64,000 nucleotides of DNA from Prado023 sp963736425 (GCA_963736425.1 CAVTOX010000025.1:17029-81028); one strand, 5' to 3'. Shown: positions 8,978 to 17,614, counted from the first letter of the stretch. Numbers and translations: made by a program. Notes: a model not told the origin generated them from the sequence alone.

Positions 8978-9278
8978 ATGATCGAGCCCGTGACCACCCT
9001 GCCCCTGGCCCACACCCATACCGGGTGCACCTGCGGCGAGGCTCCAGGCCCAGGACGCCCCCGTGCTGGATGCCCGCACGATCCCGCACGCCATCCGGCA
9101 CGCCGCCATCTTCGGGGCGTTGGACTCCCTGCCCAGCGGCGGCGCCCTGGTCCTGGTCGCCCCGCACGACCCGCAGCCCCTGCTCGCCCAGGCCCGCGAC
9201 CGCTACCCCGAGGGCATCACCGTGGAGTACCTCCAGCAAGGTCCCGAGGCCTGGCACGTCCGGCTCCAGCGGGCCTGA
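8978..9278 (+). CDS. DUF2249 protein with Cys/His N-terminus, frameshifted
   Basis: ATG 8978 follows TTGGAG. It opens MIEPVTTLPLAHTHTGCTCG, a His/Cys-rich lead, then loses frame at about 9050. Shifting by one base gives AQDAPVLDARTIPHAIRH, IFGALDSLPSGGALVLVAP, HDPQPLLAQ and YLQQGPEAWHVRL, which is a complete DUF2249 fold of about 70 residues. DUF2249 proteins commonly sit beside hemerythrins and nitric-oxide stress genes; role unproven. Ends 5 bp before the hemerythrin. Alternative start ATG 8945 is in frame. The break is a one-base indel, biological or technical. Confidence 0.7.
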
Positions 9279-9283
9279 TCGGC

Positions 9284-9712
9284 ATGTGCACCTACTGCGG
9301 GTGCCGGGCCATCACCATGATCGGTCGACTGTCCACCGAGCACGTGGCGATCATCAACGCCACCGGCGCCCTGCGCCGGGCAGTCCACGACCGTGACGGC
9401 GACGCCACCGCCACCGCCGTCGATGAGCTCGCGGCACTGCTCGACCCACACACCACCGGGGAGGAGCAGGGCCTGTTCACCGAGCTGCGCCTCGATCCGG
9501 AGTTCGCGGCCCACGTGGACGCGCTGTGCGCCGAGCACCGCGAGATCGACGCCCGCCTCGCCCGGGTCGCCAGTGGAGACCACGCAGAGGTCGACGCGCT
9601 GGAGAACCTGCTGCGCCGCCACATCGACAAGGAGGAGAACGGCATCTTCCCAGCCGCCGCCGTCGCCCTCGACGGGGCAGCGTGGGACCGCATCCAGCTG
9701 CGGGCACCCTGA
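9284..9712 (+). CDS. Hemerythrin HHE domain protein, 142 aa
   Basis: Begins MCTYCGCRAITMIGRLSTEH with three cysteines before the four-helix bundle. Iron-ligand positions are visible as H in STEHVAIIN, HTTGEEQGLF, HREIDARL and RRHIDKEENGIF, matching the H...HxxxE...H...HxxxE layout of HHE proteins. These bind a di-iron centre and sense or store O2 or NO. The extra N-terminal CxxCxC is unusual and could take a metal or act as a redox handle. Likely co-transcribed with DUF2249 and Rieske genes. Confidence 0.88.
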   Translation: MCTYCGCRAITMIGRLSTEHVAIINATGALRRAVHDRDGDATATAVDELAALLDPHTTGEEQGLFTELRLDPEFAAHVDALCAEHREIDARLARVASGDHAEVDALENLLRRHIDKEENGIFPAAAVALDGAAWDRIQLRAP

Positions 9713-9741
9713 ACACCGGGACCGGGTGTCGGGAAGCCGTG

Positions 9742-10227
9742 ATGGGCAGCGATCCACGCGACATGAATGCTGAACAGGAAGCCGGCGCCCGCCCGTCGAG
9801 GGACGACCCGGGCGGTGACTCGGCCTGCTGGCTGTCCCGGGTGTGTCCCACCTGCGGCCGGATCAACGACGGGCCCGACGAGGCCTGCACATCCTGCGAG
9901 TCGGCGGTGGATGCGCACCTGACGTGGGCCACCGTGTGCGAGTTCCGCGACTTGCCGGCCGGCATCCCCATGGCCGTCACCGTCGACGGGGATGCGATCT
10001 GCTTGGTCCACGCCGGTGGTGAGGTCTACGCCGTTCACGACGAGTGCACCCATGCCGCCGTGCCCCTGTCCGAGGGCGAGGTCGACGGCGCAACGATCGA
10101 ATGTGGGATGCATGGGTCGAGGTTCGACCTGCGAACTGGGATGGCTCTGAACCTGCCTGCGACCGGACCGGTCAGGACCTATCCGGTTCGCGTGCTCGAC
10201 GGGCACGTGCAGGTGTGGCGCTCTTGA
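9742..10227 (+). CDS. Rieske [2Fe-2S] protein with N-terminal zinc ribbon
   Basis: ATG 9742 (or GTG 9739) gives 161 aa. Residues about 31-50 carry a CPTCG...CTSCES double CxxC zinc ribbon. The rest is a Rieske ferredoxin domain: cluster motifs CTHAAVPLSEGEVDG and CGMHGSRFDLRTG supply the Cys-x-His and Cys-x2-His ligands. It is soluble, like NirD and dioxygenase ferredoxins. The zinc ribbon fusion is not the commonest form. Its place between hemerythrin and cupin suggests electron transfer in the same stress module. Confidence 0.85.
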   Translation: MGSDPRDMNAEQEAGARPSRDDPGGDSACWLSRVCPTCGRINDGPDEACTSCESAVDAHLTWATVCEFRDLPAGIPMAVTVDGDAICLVHAGGEVYAVHDECTHAAVPLSEGEVDGATIECGMHGSRFDLRTGMALNLPATGPVRTYPVRVLDGHVQVWRS

Positions 10228-10282
10228 CTCGCCCCCGAATCCTCACCAGACCAACCACCCACCCCATCTGAGAAGGGCTTCC

Positions 10283-10615
10283 ATGCAGATCACATCATTG
10301 ACCGCACTCGTTCAACAGCACCTCATCCTCGCCCGCGAGGCCTCCAGCGGGCGCAGCGCCCACACCGTCTACGGAGGCCACGAGCACGCGCTGCGCCAGA
10401 CGCTGATCGCGCTCGCGCGCGGTCGGCACCTCGACGACCACGAGAGCCCCGATGAAGCCACCCTGCACGTCCTGCACGGCGCGGTGCGCCTGACCAGCGG
10501 TGACTCCGCCTGGGACACCACAGCCGGCGATCACCTCGTCATCCCACCGGATCGCCACGGCCTGGAAGCACTCGAGGACAGCGTGGTCCTACTCACCGTG
10601 GCGGTTCACGAGTAG
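10283..10615 (+). CDS. Cupin domain protein, 110 aa
   Basis: ATG 10283 with GAGAAGGGC upstream. A single small cupin barrel: LARGRHLDDHESPDEATLHV contains motif 1 (H, H, E), VLHGAVRLTSGD follows, and TTAGDHLVIPPDRHGLEA is motif 2 with the distal His. Likely binds one metal. Small cupins of this type recur beside hemerythrin and DUF2249 genes. The product acted on or sensed is unknown. Confidence 0.82.
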   Translation: MQITSLTALVQQHLILAREASSGRSAHTVYGGHEHALRQTLIALARGRHLDDHESPDEATLHVLHGAVRLTSGDSAWDTTAGDHLVIPPDRHGLEALEDSVVLLTVAVHE

Positions 10616-10842
10616 TCGGGGGCCCCCACGATCCGGCGCTGGCTCAAACCAGCGAGATGGGCGGTGAGCGGCATACCGAGATCCCCAGCGATCGAGTCGT
10701 GGGGGAGTCGACACACGGTGGGGCCGATCATCGGGCTCCACGGGCCTGGGCGTCCGGCATCTGTTCGGATCGGGTTCTCCCGGCGTACCGTCGGAGCAGC
10801 ATGGCACACGGCCATCGGATGGCCGAGAGGACCAGACGTCAT

Positions 10843-11331
10843 ATGAACCCCTTGAACAGTTCATCCCGGGACTACACGCGTGACCCGTCCCAGGGGGACG
10901 GCGTCCGCCCTGTGAGCGCGGAGGCTGATCCCGTGACCGCCGATGCCACGGACACCGGACCGAACGAGGTGACCCCGGCCGCGGGACACCGCGTGGTCGA
11001 CACCAACCCGCCCGCGCCCGCCGCGTCGGCTCAGGATCTTGCCGAGGGCGCGGCGTCGTCAGCGGATCGGGCGCCGCGGTTGACGCGGGCCAGTGCCGCG
11101 TGGGCGGCCATCATCGGCGCGCTGCTGCTGTCGGTGGTGCTCATCGTCTTCGTGCTGCAGAACCCCACCATGGTCGTCATCCACTTCCTCGGCTGGTCCG
11201 GCTCCCTGGCCGTGGGCATGGCGATGCTGATCGCCGCGGTCACCGGCGGACTGCTGGTCGCCACGATCGGGGTCGCCAGGCTGACCCAACTGCGAGTCCG
11301 GGCACATCGCACCAGGGCCGCATCGCGCTGA
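10843..11331 (+). CDS. LapA-domain (DUF1049) membrane protein, 162 aa
   Basis: ATG 10843 is the most economical start; ATG 10801 is also in frame. Residues 1-85 are disordered, Asp/Ala/Pro-rich. Two membrane segments follow (AWAAIIGALLLSVVLIVFVL and GMAMLIAAVTGGLLVATIG) joined by QNPTMVVIHFLGW, the LapA signature loop. A short basic tail ends the protein. LapA proteins help assemble envelope components; specific role unknown. Confidence 0.82.
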   Translation: MNPLNSSSRDYTRDPSQGDGVRPVSAEADPVTADATDTGPNEVTPAAGHRVVDTNPPAPAASAQDLAEGAASSADRAPRLTRASAAWAAIIGALLLSVVLIVFVLQNPTMVVIHFLGWSGSLAVGMAMLIAAVTGGLLVATIGVARLTQLRVRAHRTRAASR

Positions 11332-11464
11332 CCAGGTGAGGCCGGTCAGCGGCACACCCGAACGACACCGTGGTCAGTGGTCTGCGCGACCGGTCCGTCG
11401 TCCAAGGTCAGCGCGATTCCCACCAGCAGTGCGGCTCTTGCCGATGGAACCGATCGGAGTTTTC

Positions 11465-12295
11465 ATGACCCCCCACCCTTCGAAGCGCGAGGTCAACCCG
11501 TTCCCCGACCTTGCTGGGCGGGTTGTCCTGGTGACCGGTGGCACTTCGGGTATCGGAAAGGCGAGTGCGGAAGCGTTCCTGCGTTCCGGTGCGGTCGTGG
11601 CCGTCACCGGTCGGAGCCGGGAGCGGGGCTCGGCAGCGCTCGCGGAGCTCGCGTTGTTGGGACTGAGCCGCGAGTCGGTGATGTTCGTGCCTGCTGACGT
11701 CACTCGTGAGGAGGATGTCGTTGCTCTCGTGACGGCCGTAGTGGAGCGCTTCGGCGGTTTGCACATCGCCGTGAACAGCGCTGCGAACGTCGAGGTGGCC
11801 GAGGGCAGCGGATCGAACTTCACGGACATGAGCCTGGATGTCTTCGACGGTGTGCTGCGTACGTGCCTGACAAGCGTGTGGCTGTGCATGAAGCACGAGC
11901 TCACGGCCATCCTCGGCAGCGGGGGAGGTTCGATCATCAACATCTCCTCGGTCGATGCGCTGCTCGCGGCACCGGGAACCGGGTCGTACGCGGCGGCCAA
12001 GGCCGGGGTCAACGCCCTGAGCCGGGCGGTGGCGGCGGAGTATGCGTCGCAGGGTATCCGGGTCAACGTGATCAGCCCGGGAGCGATCGAGACCCCGATG
12101 CTCGCCGCGAATCTTGCTGCTGGTTCTGCCGAGGAACGTGATGCGATCATGGATCGCTACCTGTCGATGATCGACTCTCGTCGTCTGGGTAGGTCTGAGG
12201 AACTCGCCTCAGCGGTGGTCTGGCTGGCCTCGGATCACGCGTCCTACGTGGTGGGGCACAACCTCGTCGTCGATGGCGGAATCCGCGGAGACTGA
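11465..12295 (+). CDS. SDR-family oxidoreductase, 276 aa
   Basis: ATG 11465 has CGGAG seven bases upstream. Classical short-chain dehydrogenase: cofactor loop LVTGGTSGIGKAS, VNSAAN in place of NNAG, catalytic Ser in IINISSVDALL, and YxxxK as YAAAK. The end VVGHNLVVDGGIRGD is the usual SDR C-terminus. Arg after the first strand (TGRSRERG) favours NADP(H). Substrate not deducible. Confidence 0.9.
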   Translation: MTPHPSKREVNPFPDLAGRVVLVTGGTSGIGKASAEAFLRSGAVVAVTGRSRERGSAALAELALLGLSRESVMFVPADVTREEDVVALVTAVVERFGGLHIAVNSAANVEVAEGSGSNFTDMSLDVFDGVLRTCLTSVWLCMKHELTAILGSGGGSIINISSVDALLAAPGTGSYAAAKAGVNALSRAVAAEYASQGIRVNVISPGAIETPMLAANLAAGSAEERDAIMDRYLSMIDSRRLGRSEELASAVVWLASDHASYVVGHNLVVDGGIRGD

Positions 12296-12402
12296 GCGCG
12301 CGCCATCATCGAGGGACGAACCTCAGGGCCAGCAGTCCGGTGACCACCGCTCAAGCCTGCCGGCAACCCGGGCTGCCGGCGAGCGCGCCGCGGCCGGTGG
12401 GG

Positions 12403-13248
12403 TTACCGGGTGCTCGCCCTGGTGGTCTGTTGGGGCGCGCCCTGAGCCGATGGTTCGGGGTGGGTCAGGCCGGTGGTGTTCGCGGGCAGGGTCCGTAGGG
12501 AGGGAACGACCGCTGCCGCTGCCAGGGCTTGCAGGCCCACCATCAGCCAGAACAGGTCGGCTCCGGCGCTCATCACGCCGGAGTAGGCGATGGCGACGTC
12601 GGTGGTGGCGTGGAACAGGGCAGCGAGCAGGACGCTGCCCCTGGTGTTGTTGAAGATCCAGGAGGTGAGGACCGAGGTTGCCACGATGGACAGCAGGAAC
12701 CCGGCGAAGGGAATCGTCGATTGGAACGAGTCGGCGATGAGGAACAGCGGGATGTGCCACAGGCCCCAGAGCACGCCGAGGACCAGGGCCGCCGCCACGG
12801 GCCGCATCCGGGCCTGAAGCCGGGGTAGGGCGAATCCTCGCCATGCGGATTCCTCGGTCAGCAGGAACAGCCACAGTGAGATCAGCAGCAGCACGGGGAC
12901 ACCCCCCGCTGAGACCTCGGTGCCCACGGCGGTGGGCATCCCCAGCGCGGAGCCCAGGGCCACCGCGAGTATCGCGAGCGCCGGGGTGAGCAGCAGTGCT
13001 GCGGCGTACCACCGCCCGCCGACCCGGGCGCGGATCATCCTCACCAGCAGGTCCTTCACCCCAGGCCACCCCTCAGCCAGGGCGGCGGTTCCGAAGGTGG
13101 CGGTGGTCAGGCCCACCCAGAAGGCCAGGGCCGCCGGGATGTGCCAACTCGTCGCGCCGTGGTCCTCGGCGATGGTCGTCCCCCAGACTGCCCAGGGCAG
13201 CAGGAACGCCAGGACGAAGAAGATGGTCAGTTGATGCTTGCGGATCAT
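12403..13248 (-). CDS. CPBP (CAAX/Abi) intramembrane metalloprotease family protein
   Basis: Start ATG 13248 with a strong AGGAGGAG site. Seven or eight hydrophobic segments carry the Abi/CPBP motifs in order: EESAWRGF (EExxxR), WGLWHIPLF (FxxxH-type His) and FHATTDV (HxxxD/B-type His). These motifs form the metal site of Rce1-like proteases. Its ATG overlaps the stop of the TMEM175 gene upstream (ATGA), so the two are one operon. Confidence 0.87.
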   Translation of the reverse strand: MIRKHQLTIFFVLAFLLPWAVWGTTIAEDHGATSWHIPAALAFWVGLTTATFGTAALAEGWPGVKDLLVRMIRARVGGRWYAAALLLTPALAILAVALGSALGMPTAVGTEVSAGGVPVLLLISLWLFLLTEESAWRGFALPRLQARMRPVAAALVLGVLWGLWHIPLFLIADSFQSTIPFAGFLLSIVATSVLTSWIFNNTRGSVLLAALFHATTDVAIAYSGVMSAGADLFWLMVGLQALAAAAVVPSLRTLPANTTGLTHPEPSAQGAPQQTTRASTR

Positions 13249-13925
13249 GTGTCTCCTCCTGATGAGGGGGCCACCTCCGACGCGGTTCGCCGTTGGTAGA
13301 CCCAGATGAGCGCGACTTGGAGCACCGCGATGGCGATCCAGAGGTACTTGGCGGCATCCGGGCTGACCAGGGCGACCGGGATGCTGGCCAGGAACACCGC
13401 CGGGACGACGACCCCCCGGGCCCGCAGGTAGCCGAACAGGTCCGGGCCCAGGCGAACTGTGAACAGGCCCCGGGTCCACGCGTACTGCCACATGCCCAGG
13501 TGGGCCAGGCCCATGGCGGCCACGATCGCCGCGTACAGGATGACAGCCACCGACTGGTCGGCGTAGGCGGCGAGCACCCCGGTGCCGTAGGCCACCAGGG
13601 CCACGAACAGCAGGCCCAGGAGGTTGATCCGCTGCAGCGCGGCGTCATAGCCGTCCAGGAGTCGGAACATCCGGTGATGCGACATCCACGCCGCCCCGAC
13701 CACCGCGAACGACAGCGCGAAGGCCAGGTACTCGGGGACCTGCTCTCGCAGCGCGTGGGCCAGATCCTCGCTGGGCACCCTGGGAACCTGGATCTCCACG
13801 GCCAGCAGGGTCATGGCGATCGCGAATACAGCGTCGCTGAAGAAGGCGGTCCGCTCCGTATCGGTGCCGGTGCTGACCCAGTCACGGTAGCCGGAGTAGA
13901 CGCTGCGTGCCGTCGCCACGGACAC
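13245..13925 (-). CDS. TMEM175-family (DUF1211) potassium channel-like protein
   Basis: Starts MSVATARSVYSGYRDW and has six predicted membrane helices in 226 aa. The first helix carries the family signature RTAFFSDAVFAIAMTLL, with the FSD motif that builds the hydrophobic selectivity filter of bacterial TMEM175 channels. Bacterial members are six-helix proteins, as here. Coupled to the CPBP protease gene. Confidence 0.85.
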   Translation of the reverse strand: MSVATARSVYSGYRDWVSTGTDTERTAFFSDAVFAIAMTLLAVEIQVPRVPSEDLAHALREQVPEYLAFALSFAVVGAAWMSHHRMFRLLDGYDAALQRINLLGLLFVALVAYGTGVLAAYADQSVAVILYAAIVAAMGLAHLGMWQYAWTRGLFTVRLGPDLFGYLRARGVVVPAVFLASIPVALVSPDAAKYLWIAIAVLQVALIWVYQRRTASEVAPSSGGDT

Positions 13926-14344
13926 GGATTATGCATCGAACTTCCCCCTCTCCGGAAGCCCCCCATCCGCAGTCACGTCGACGGTCGGCGAAGTCCCCGA
14001 TCCCCGGCGCCGCTGGTCCGCACCGTCGGAGCATCGGCATCGGCGAGTACGGGCGGTTCGCGCGCGCACCTGGGTCGTGTCACCGCCACAGTCTGATGAC
14101 CGGGACCCGCGGCTCCCCGATCATGGGCCTGCTGCCTGGTCGGGCCAGGGGAGTGGCGATCTGTGGGTTGGTCCGGCCTTCCCGCACGAGTGCGATGATC
14201 CGCTGTTGGCGTTCGGTCACGGTCAGGGGTCGGTCCGGGCGTCGCGACCAGTACGTGTCGGGGCCGTCGTCTTGCCGCACGTGTCAGACGGGGCTGATCA
14301 CGACTTTGGCGCTGGCGTGCTGGGTCTCGACGTTGTGGATGGCT
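13926..14344 (-). pseudogene. Degenerate region with possible LuxR-like HTH fragment
   Basis: No intact gene. On the minus strand at 14080-14280 a 66-codon frame includes PLTVTERQQRIIALVREGRT followed by NPQIA, resembling the C-terminal helix-turn-helix of LuxR-type regulators, but it lacks the last recognition helix. Just upstream in the same frame, after a stop, reads ETQHASAKVVISPV. It appears to be a relic in the decayed end of the arsenic island. Weakly supported. Confidence 0.25.
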
Positions 14345-14527
14345 TAGGGCCCGGCACCCCGGTCATCGGGGTCGGCGCATCGCCGTGCGGTCCCCGAGCA
14401 CTTGCCCGACGTTGGACGCCGGGTCGGTGCTGACCAGCAGGACAGCCCAGCCTCAGCCGGGTGCACGGCGGTCGCTCAGGTGATCGGGGTCTTGCCCACC
14501 CCACCCTTGCCGGTGAAGAACGGGAAC
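14345..14527 (-). pseudogene. arsA: ArsA arsenite-pump ATPase relic (P-loop end)
   Basis: Minus-strand translation from about 14527 gives FFTGKGGVGKTPIT, a stop, then ATAVHPAEAGLAVLL and, after a one-base shift, VSTDPASNVGQVLGD. These are the deviant Walker A and following strand-helix of ArsA ATPases, where TGKGGVGKTS and LLVSTDPASN are diagnostic. Only about 55 codons survive, with a nonsense codon and a frameshift. It lies downstream of ACR3 on the same strand, the normal neighbourhood of arsA. Confidence 0.6.
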
Positions 14528-14568
14528 CGGGGCGGGGCCCCAGGAACCAGGCAGGCTCGCTCAGAGCG

Positions 14569-15663
14569 TCATCGCCGCCACGCCAAACGTCGGCGCAACC
14601 ACAGCGACACATACACCAGACCGACCAGGGCGGGGACCTCGATCAGCGGCCCGATGACCCCGGCGAGGGCTTGGCCGGAGGTGACTCCCCATACGCCGAT
14701 GGACACGGCGATGGCCAGTTCGAAGTTGTTGCCGGCGGCGGTGAACGCCAGGGTGGCGGTCTTCGGGTAGTTCAGGTGGGCGCGTCGGCCCACGAGGAAC
14801 GAGACCGACCACATGATCGCGAAGTAGCACAGCAGCGGGATCGCGATCAGCAGCACGCTCAGCGGGTCAGACGTGATGGCTTCGCCTTGCAGGGCGAACA
14901 TGACCACGATGGTGAACAGCAGCCCGTACAGCGCCCAGGGTCCGATCCGGGGCAGGAACCGGTTGTCGTACCAGTCCGCGCCCTTGCGGGGGCGCAGGGT
15001 TCTGCGGGTGAGGTATCCAGCGGCCAGGGGGATGCCCAGGAAGATCAGCACGGACTTGGTGATCTCGGCGGTGGAGAAGGTGACGTCCTCGGTGGGCAGC
15101 CCCAGCCAGCCGGGCAGGATCTCCAGGTAGAACGTGCCGAGCAGGGCGTAGGCCAGGACCTGGAACACGGAGTTGATCGCCACGAGCAGGGCGGCGGCCT
15201 CCCGGTCGCCGCAGGCCAGGTCGTTCCAGATCAGGACCATGGCGATGCACCGGGCCAGGCCGATGACGATCAGGCCGGTGCGGAACTCCGGGTAGTCGTA
15301 CAGGAACACCCACGCGAGGGTGAACATCAGCGCAGGGCCGATCACCCAGTTGAGCAGCAGCGAGGACCACAGCATGGGCTTGTCGCTGGTGACGTGGCTC
15401 ATGTCCTCGTAGTGCACCTTGGCCAGCACCGGGTACATCATCATCAGCAGGCCGAGGGCGATCGGCAGCGAGGTCTGGCCGATCTTGACCGCGTCCAGGG
15501 CGTCCTGGATCCCGGGCAGGACCCGTCCGAGGAGCAGGCCGCCGACCATCGCGAGCAGGATCCAGACCGGCAGGAACCGGTCCAGGGTGGACAGCCGGCC
15601 CAGGACCGCGGCGTCGTCGTCGGCAGCGGTGACTGCGGGGGAGCCGTGCTCGGAGGGGGTCAC
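14569..15663 (-). CDS. arsB: ACR3-family arsenite efflux transporter
   Basis: Start GTG 15663, preceded by AGGAG; further upstream the frame overlaps other genes. Ten membrane segments in 364 aa, with ACR3 landmarks LGLLMMMYPVLAKVHYED, GLARCIAMVLIWNDLACGD (the functional Cys in helix 4) and TAAGNNFELAIAV. ACR3 proteins expel As(OH)3/arsenite driven by the proton gradient. It is the last intact gene of a five-gene minus-strand run starting with arsR at 17614. Symbol arsB is used loosely (ACR3 class, also called acr3). Confidence 0.93.
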   Translation of the reverse strand: MTPSEHGSPAVTAADDDAAVLGRLSTLDRFLPVWILLAMVGGLLLGRVLPGIQDALDAVKIGQTSLPIALGLLMMMYPVLAKVHYEDMSHVTSDKPMLWSSLLLNWVIGPALMFTLAWVFLYDYPEFRTGLIVIGLARCIAMVLIWNDLACGDREAAALLVAINSVFQVLAYALLGTFYLEILPGWLGLPTEDVTFSTAEITKSVLIFLGIPLAAGYLTRRTLRPRKGADWYDNRFLPRIGPWALYGLLFTIVVMFALQGEAITSDPLSVLLIAIPLLCYFAIMWSVSFLVGRRAHLNYPKTATLAFTAAGNNFELAIAVSIGVWGVTSGQALAGVIGPLIEVPALVGLVYVSLWLRRRLAWRR

Positions 15664-15698
15664 CGGAATGCTCCTGTCAGGCTCACGGGGGGGAGGGG

Positions 15699-15938
15699 TC
15701 AGTTGGTCGGGGTCAGCAGCCTGGCGATCTCGGCGGCGTCGGGGACCCGCCCGGAGACCAGGACCTGCTCGTCGACGACCAGCCCGGGGGTCTTCATGAC
15801 GCCGTAGGAGGCGATGTCGCCGTAGTCGGTGACCTTCTCCACGGTGGCCTGCAGGCCGAGGGTGGTCAGGGCCTGCTTGGTGTTGGCCTCGAGGCGCACG
15901 CAGTTGGCGCAGCCGGAGCCGAGGATCTTGATGATCAT
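15699..15938 (-). CDS. Thioredoxin-fold mini-protein (MTH895/thioredoxin_3 type), CANC
   Basis: 79 aa: MIIKILGSGCANCVRLEANT holds the redox CxxC right after the first strand, and SYGVMKTPGLVVDEQVLVSG has the cis-Pro and following hairpin. Very short thioredoxins of this class accompany ArsP-like permeases and arsenic operons, probably delivering thiols or reducing the metalloid. Start overlaps the stop of the second mini-thioredoxin (ATGA). Confidence 0.88.
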   Translation of the reverse strand: MIIKILGSGCANCVRLEANTKQALTTLGLQATVEKVTDYGDIASYGVMKTPGLVVDEQVLVSGRVPDAAEIARLLTPTN

Positions 15939-16225
15939 GGGTCAATCCCTTCGGTGGTGTTCGGTGTCTGGTCGTGGTGTGTGGCGGCTGCGGTGAGGAG
16001 CTCACGCAGCGCGGTCGGGGTGGGGACTCGTCCGGCGAGGACGACCTGCTCGTCGATGACCAGCGCGGGGGTGGTCATCACTCCGTACCCGGTGATGGTG
16101 GGGTAGTCCTCGACCTTCTCCACGCGGGCATCCAGCGCGAGGGCCGCGACTGCTTCGCGGGTGACCCGGTCGAGGAGCTCGCAGTTGCGGCACCCGGTGC
16201 CGAGGATCTTGATGGTCATGGTCAT
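15935..16225 (-). CDS. Second thioredoxin-fold mini-protein, CRNC
   Basis: 96 aa, a paralogue of the adjacent gene: MTMTIKILGTGCRNCELLDR, then TGYGVMTTPALVIDEQVVLAG. The CxxC filling differs (CRNC versus CANC), suggesting division of labour. A hydrophilic tail (TAAATHHDQTPNTTEGIDP) is extra. Start ATG 16225 overlaps the permease stop; all four genes from the permease down are overlapped, so co-translated. Confidence 0.87.
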   Translation of the reverse strand: MTMTIKILGTGCRNCELLDRVTREAVAALALDARVEKVEDYPTITGYGVMTTPALVIDEQVVLAGRVPTPTALRELLTAAATHHDQTPNTTEGIDP

Positions 16226-17286
16226 GTCGGCACACCCGAGCCGAGGAGGGCGTTGAAAAGGTAGCCCACGAAGATGATGCCGGCGGCCACCACGGCGACG
16301 AACAGCCCGAGGAGCTTGGGTTGCAGGACGCGGCGGAGCAGGATCATCTCGGGCAGGGACAGGGCGACGACGGCCATCATGAACGCGAGGACGGTGCCCA
16401 TCGGCATGCCCTTGGAGTACAGCACCTCAACGAGGGGCATGATCCCGGCGGCGTTCGAGTAGAGCGGGATCCCGATCGCGACCGCGACGAGGACCCCGAA
16501 GGGGTTGTTGGCGTTGGCGTAGGTGGTGAAGAAGTCGGTGGGGACCCAGCCGTGGATGATCGCCCCGAGGCCGATGCCGATCAGCAGGTAGGGCCAGATC
16601 TTGCGCAGGATGGTGGCGACCTCTTCGGCGCCCATCACGATCCGCTGGTCGAAGGTGAGTCCGGCGGCGGGGTCGATCGCCTGGCCGCGGAGCGTGGTCT
16701 GGAACACGAAGGGCTCGACCCAGCGCTCGACGTGCAGCCGGCCCAGGACCCAGCCGGCGACGATCGCGATGCTCACCGCGGCCGCGACGTAGATGGCGGC
16801 GGTCTGCCAGCCGAACAGTGACCAGAGCAGGCCGATGGCGATCTCGTTGGCCAGCGGGGAGGCGATCAGGAAGCTCAGGGTGACCCCGATGGGGACCCCG
16901 GCGGCGACGAAGCCGATGAATGCCGGAACTGCGGAGCAGGAGCAGAACGGGGTGATCACCCCGAGGCCGGCGGCCATCACGTTGCCCACACCCTCGCGCT
17001 TGCCGCCGAGCAGGGCGCGGGTGCGTTCCACGCTCATGTACGAGCGCAGCACGGTGACGGTGAAGATGATCCCGCACAGCAGCAGGGTGATCTTGACGGT
17101 GTCGTAGAAGAAGAAGTGCAGGGTCTCGGTGAGCCGGGCCTCCGGTTCCATCCCGAACAGGTCGTAGAGCAGCCAGTCCCAGATCCGGGCGTTGATCCAG
17201 AACGCCAACCACCACAGGAACGCCGCGCCGGTGAGCGCGCCGACCTGGTTGCGTCGGTCGGTGGGAACCCGGTCCAGGACGTTCAT
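16222..17286 (-). CDS. ArsP/DUF318-type permease
   Basis: Start ATG 17286, just upstream of which arsR ends. 354 aa with about eight membrane segments and the family hallmark GVITPFCSCSAVPAFIGFV, where the cysteine pair is used for trivalent arsenicals, plus PLANEIAIGLLWSLFGW and LYSNAAGIMPLVEVLYSKG. ArsP members export organoarsenicals such as MAs(III) and roxarsone(III); other family members have unknown cargo. Two mini-thioredoxins follow, as often seen with this permease class. Confidence 0.85.
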   Translation of the reverse strand: MNVLDRVPTDRRNQVGALTGAAFLWWLAFWINARIWDWLLYDLFGMEPEARLTETLHFFFYDTVKITLLLCGIIFTVTVLRSYMSVERTRALLGGKREGVGNVMAAGLGVITPFCSCSAVPAFIGFVAAGVPIGVTLSFLIASPLANEIAIGLLWSLFGWQTAAIYVAAAVSIAIVAGWVLGRLHVERWVEPFVFQTTLRGQAIDPAAGLTFDQRIVMGAEEVATILRKIWPYLLIGIGLGAIIHGWVPTDFFTTYANANNPFGVLVAVAIGIPLYSNAAGIMPLVEVLYSKGMPMGTVLAFMMAVVALSLPEMILLRRVLQPKLLGLFVAVVAAGIIFVGYLFNALLGSGVPT

Positions 17287-17287
17287 G

Positions 17288-17614
17288 TCAGCCCCTCGAC
17301 CCGCTCGGGGGCGGGCCGGCCGTGGGCAGGGCGGCGGCGATCCGGGTGTGCGCATCGTCGGCGATCGTGTAGTCGACCCACCGGCCTCGCTTGGCCGAGG
17401 TCACCAGGCCGGCTTGGCGCAGCACCTTCAGGTGGTAGCTCAGCACGTTGGGCGCCACCCCGCCGACGGGCTGCAGGTCGCACACGCACCGGGTGCCCGC
17501 GGCCGCCAGCTCGGCCAGCAACCGCCAGCGCACCGGGTCGGCGGCAACCGCCAGCAGCGCCACCGCCTCCTCGCGCTCCACCGGGGATCTATCCAACACC
17601 ATTGTATCGATCAT
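17288..17614 (-). CDS. arsR: ArsR-family repressor heading the arsenic operon
   Basis: 108 aa from ATG 17614 (alternative ATG 17602). Winged helix: LAVAADPVRWRLLAELAAAG, then TRCVCDLQPVGG with the CVC arsenite-binding pair at the start of the recognition region, then NVLSYHLKVLRQAGL and KRGRWVDYTI wing. It lies first in the run arsR-arsP-trx-trx-ACR3 and probably represses the operon until As(III) binds. It is divergent from the CoA-disulfide reductase gene at 17800. Confidence 0.88.
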   Translation of the reverse strand: MIDTMVLDRSPVEREEAVALLAVAADPVRWRLLAELAAAGTRCVCDLQPVGGVAPNVLSYHLKVLRQAGLVTSAKRGRWVDYTIADDAHTRIAAALPTAGPPPSGSRG

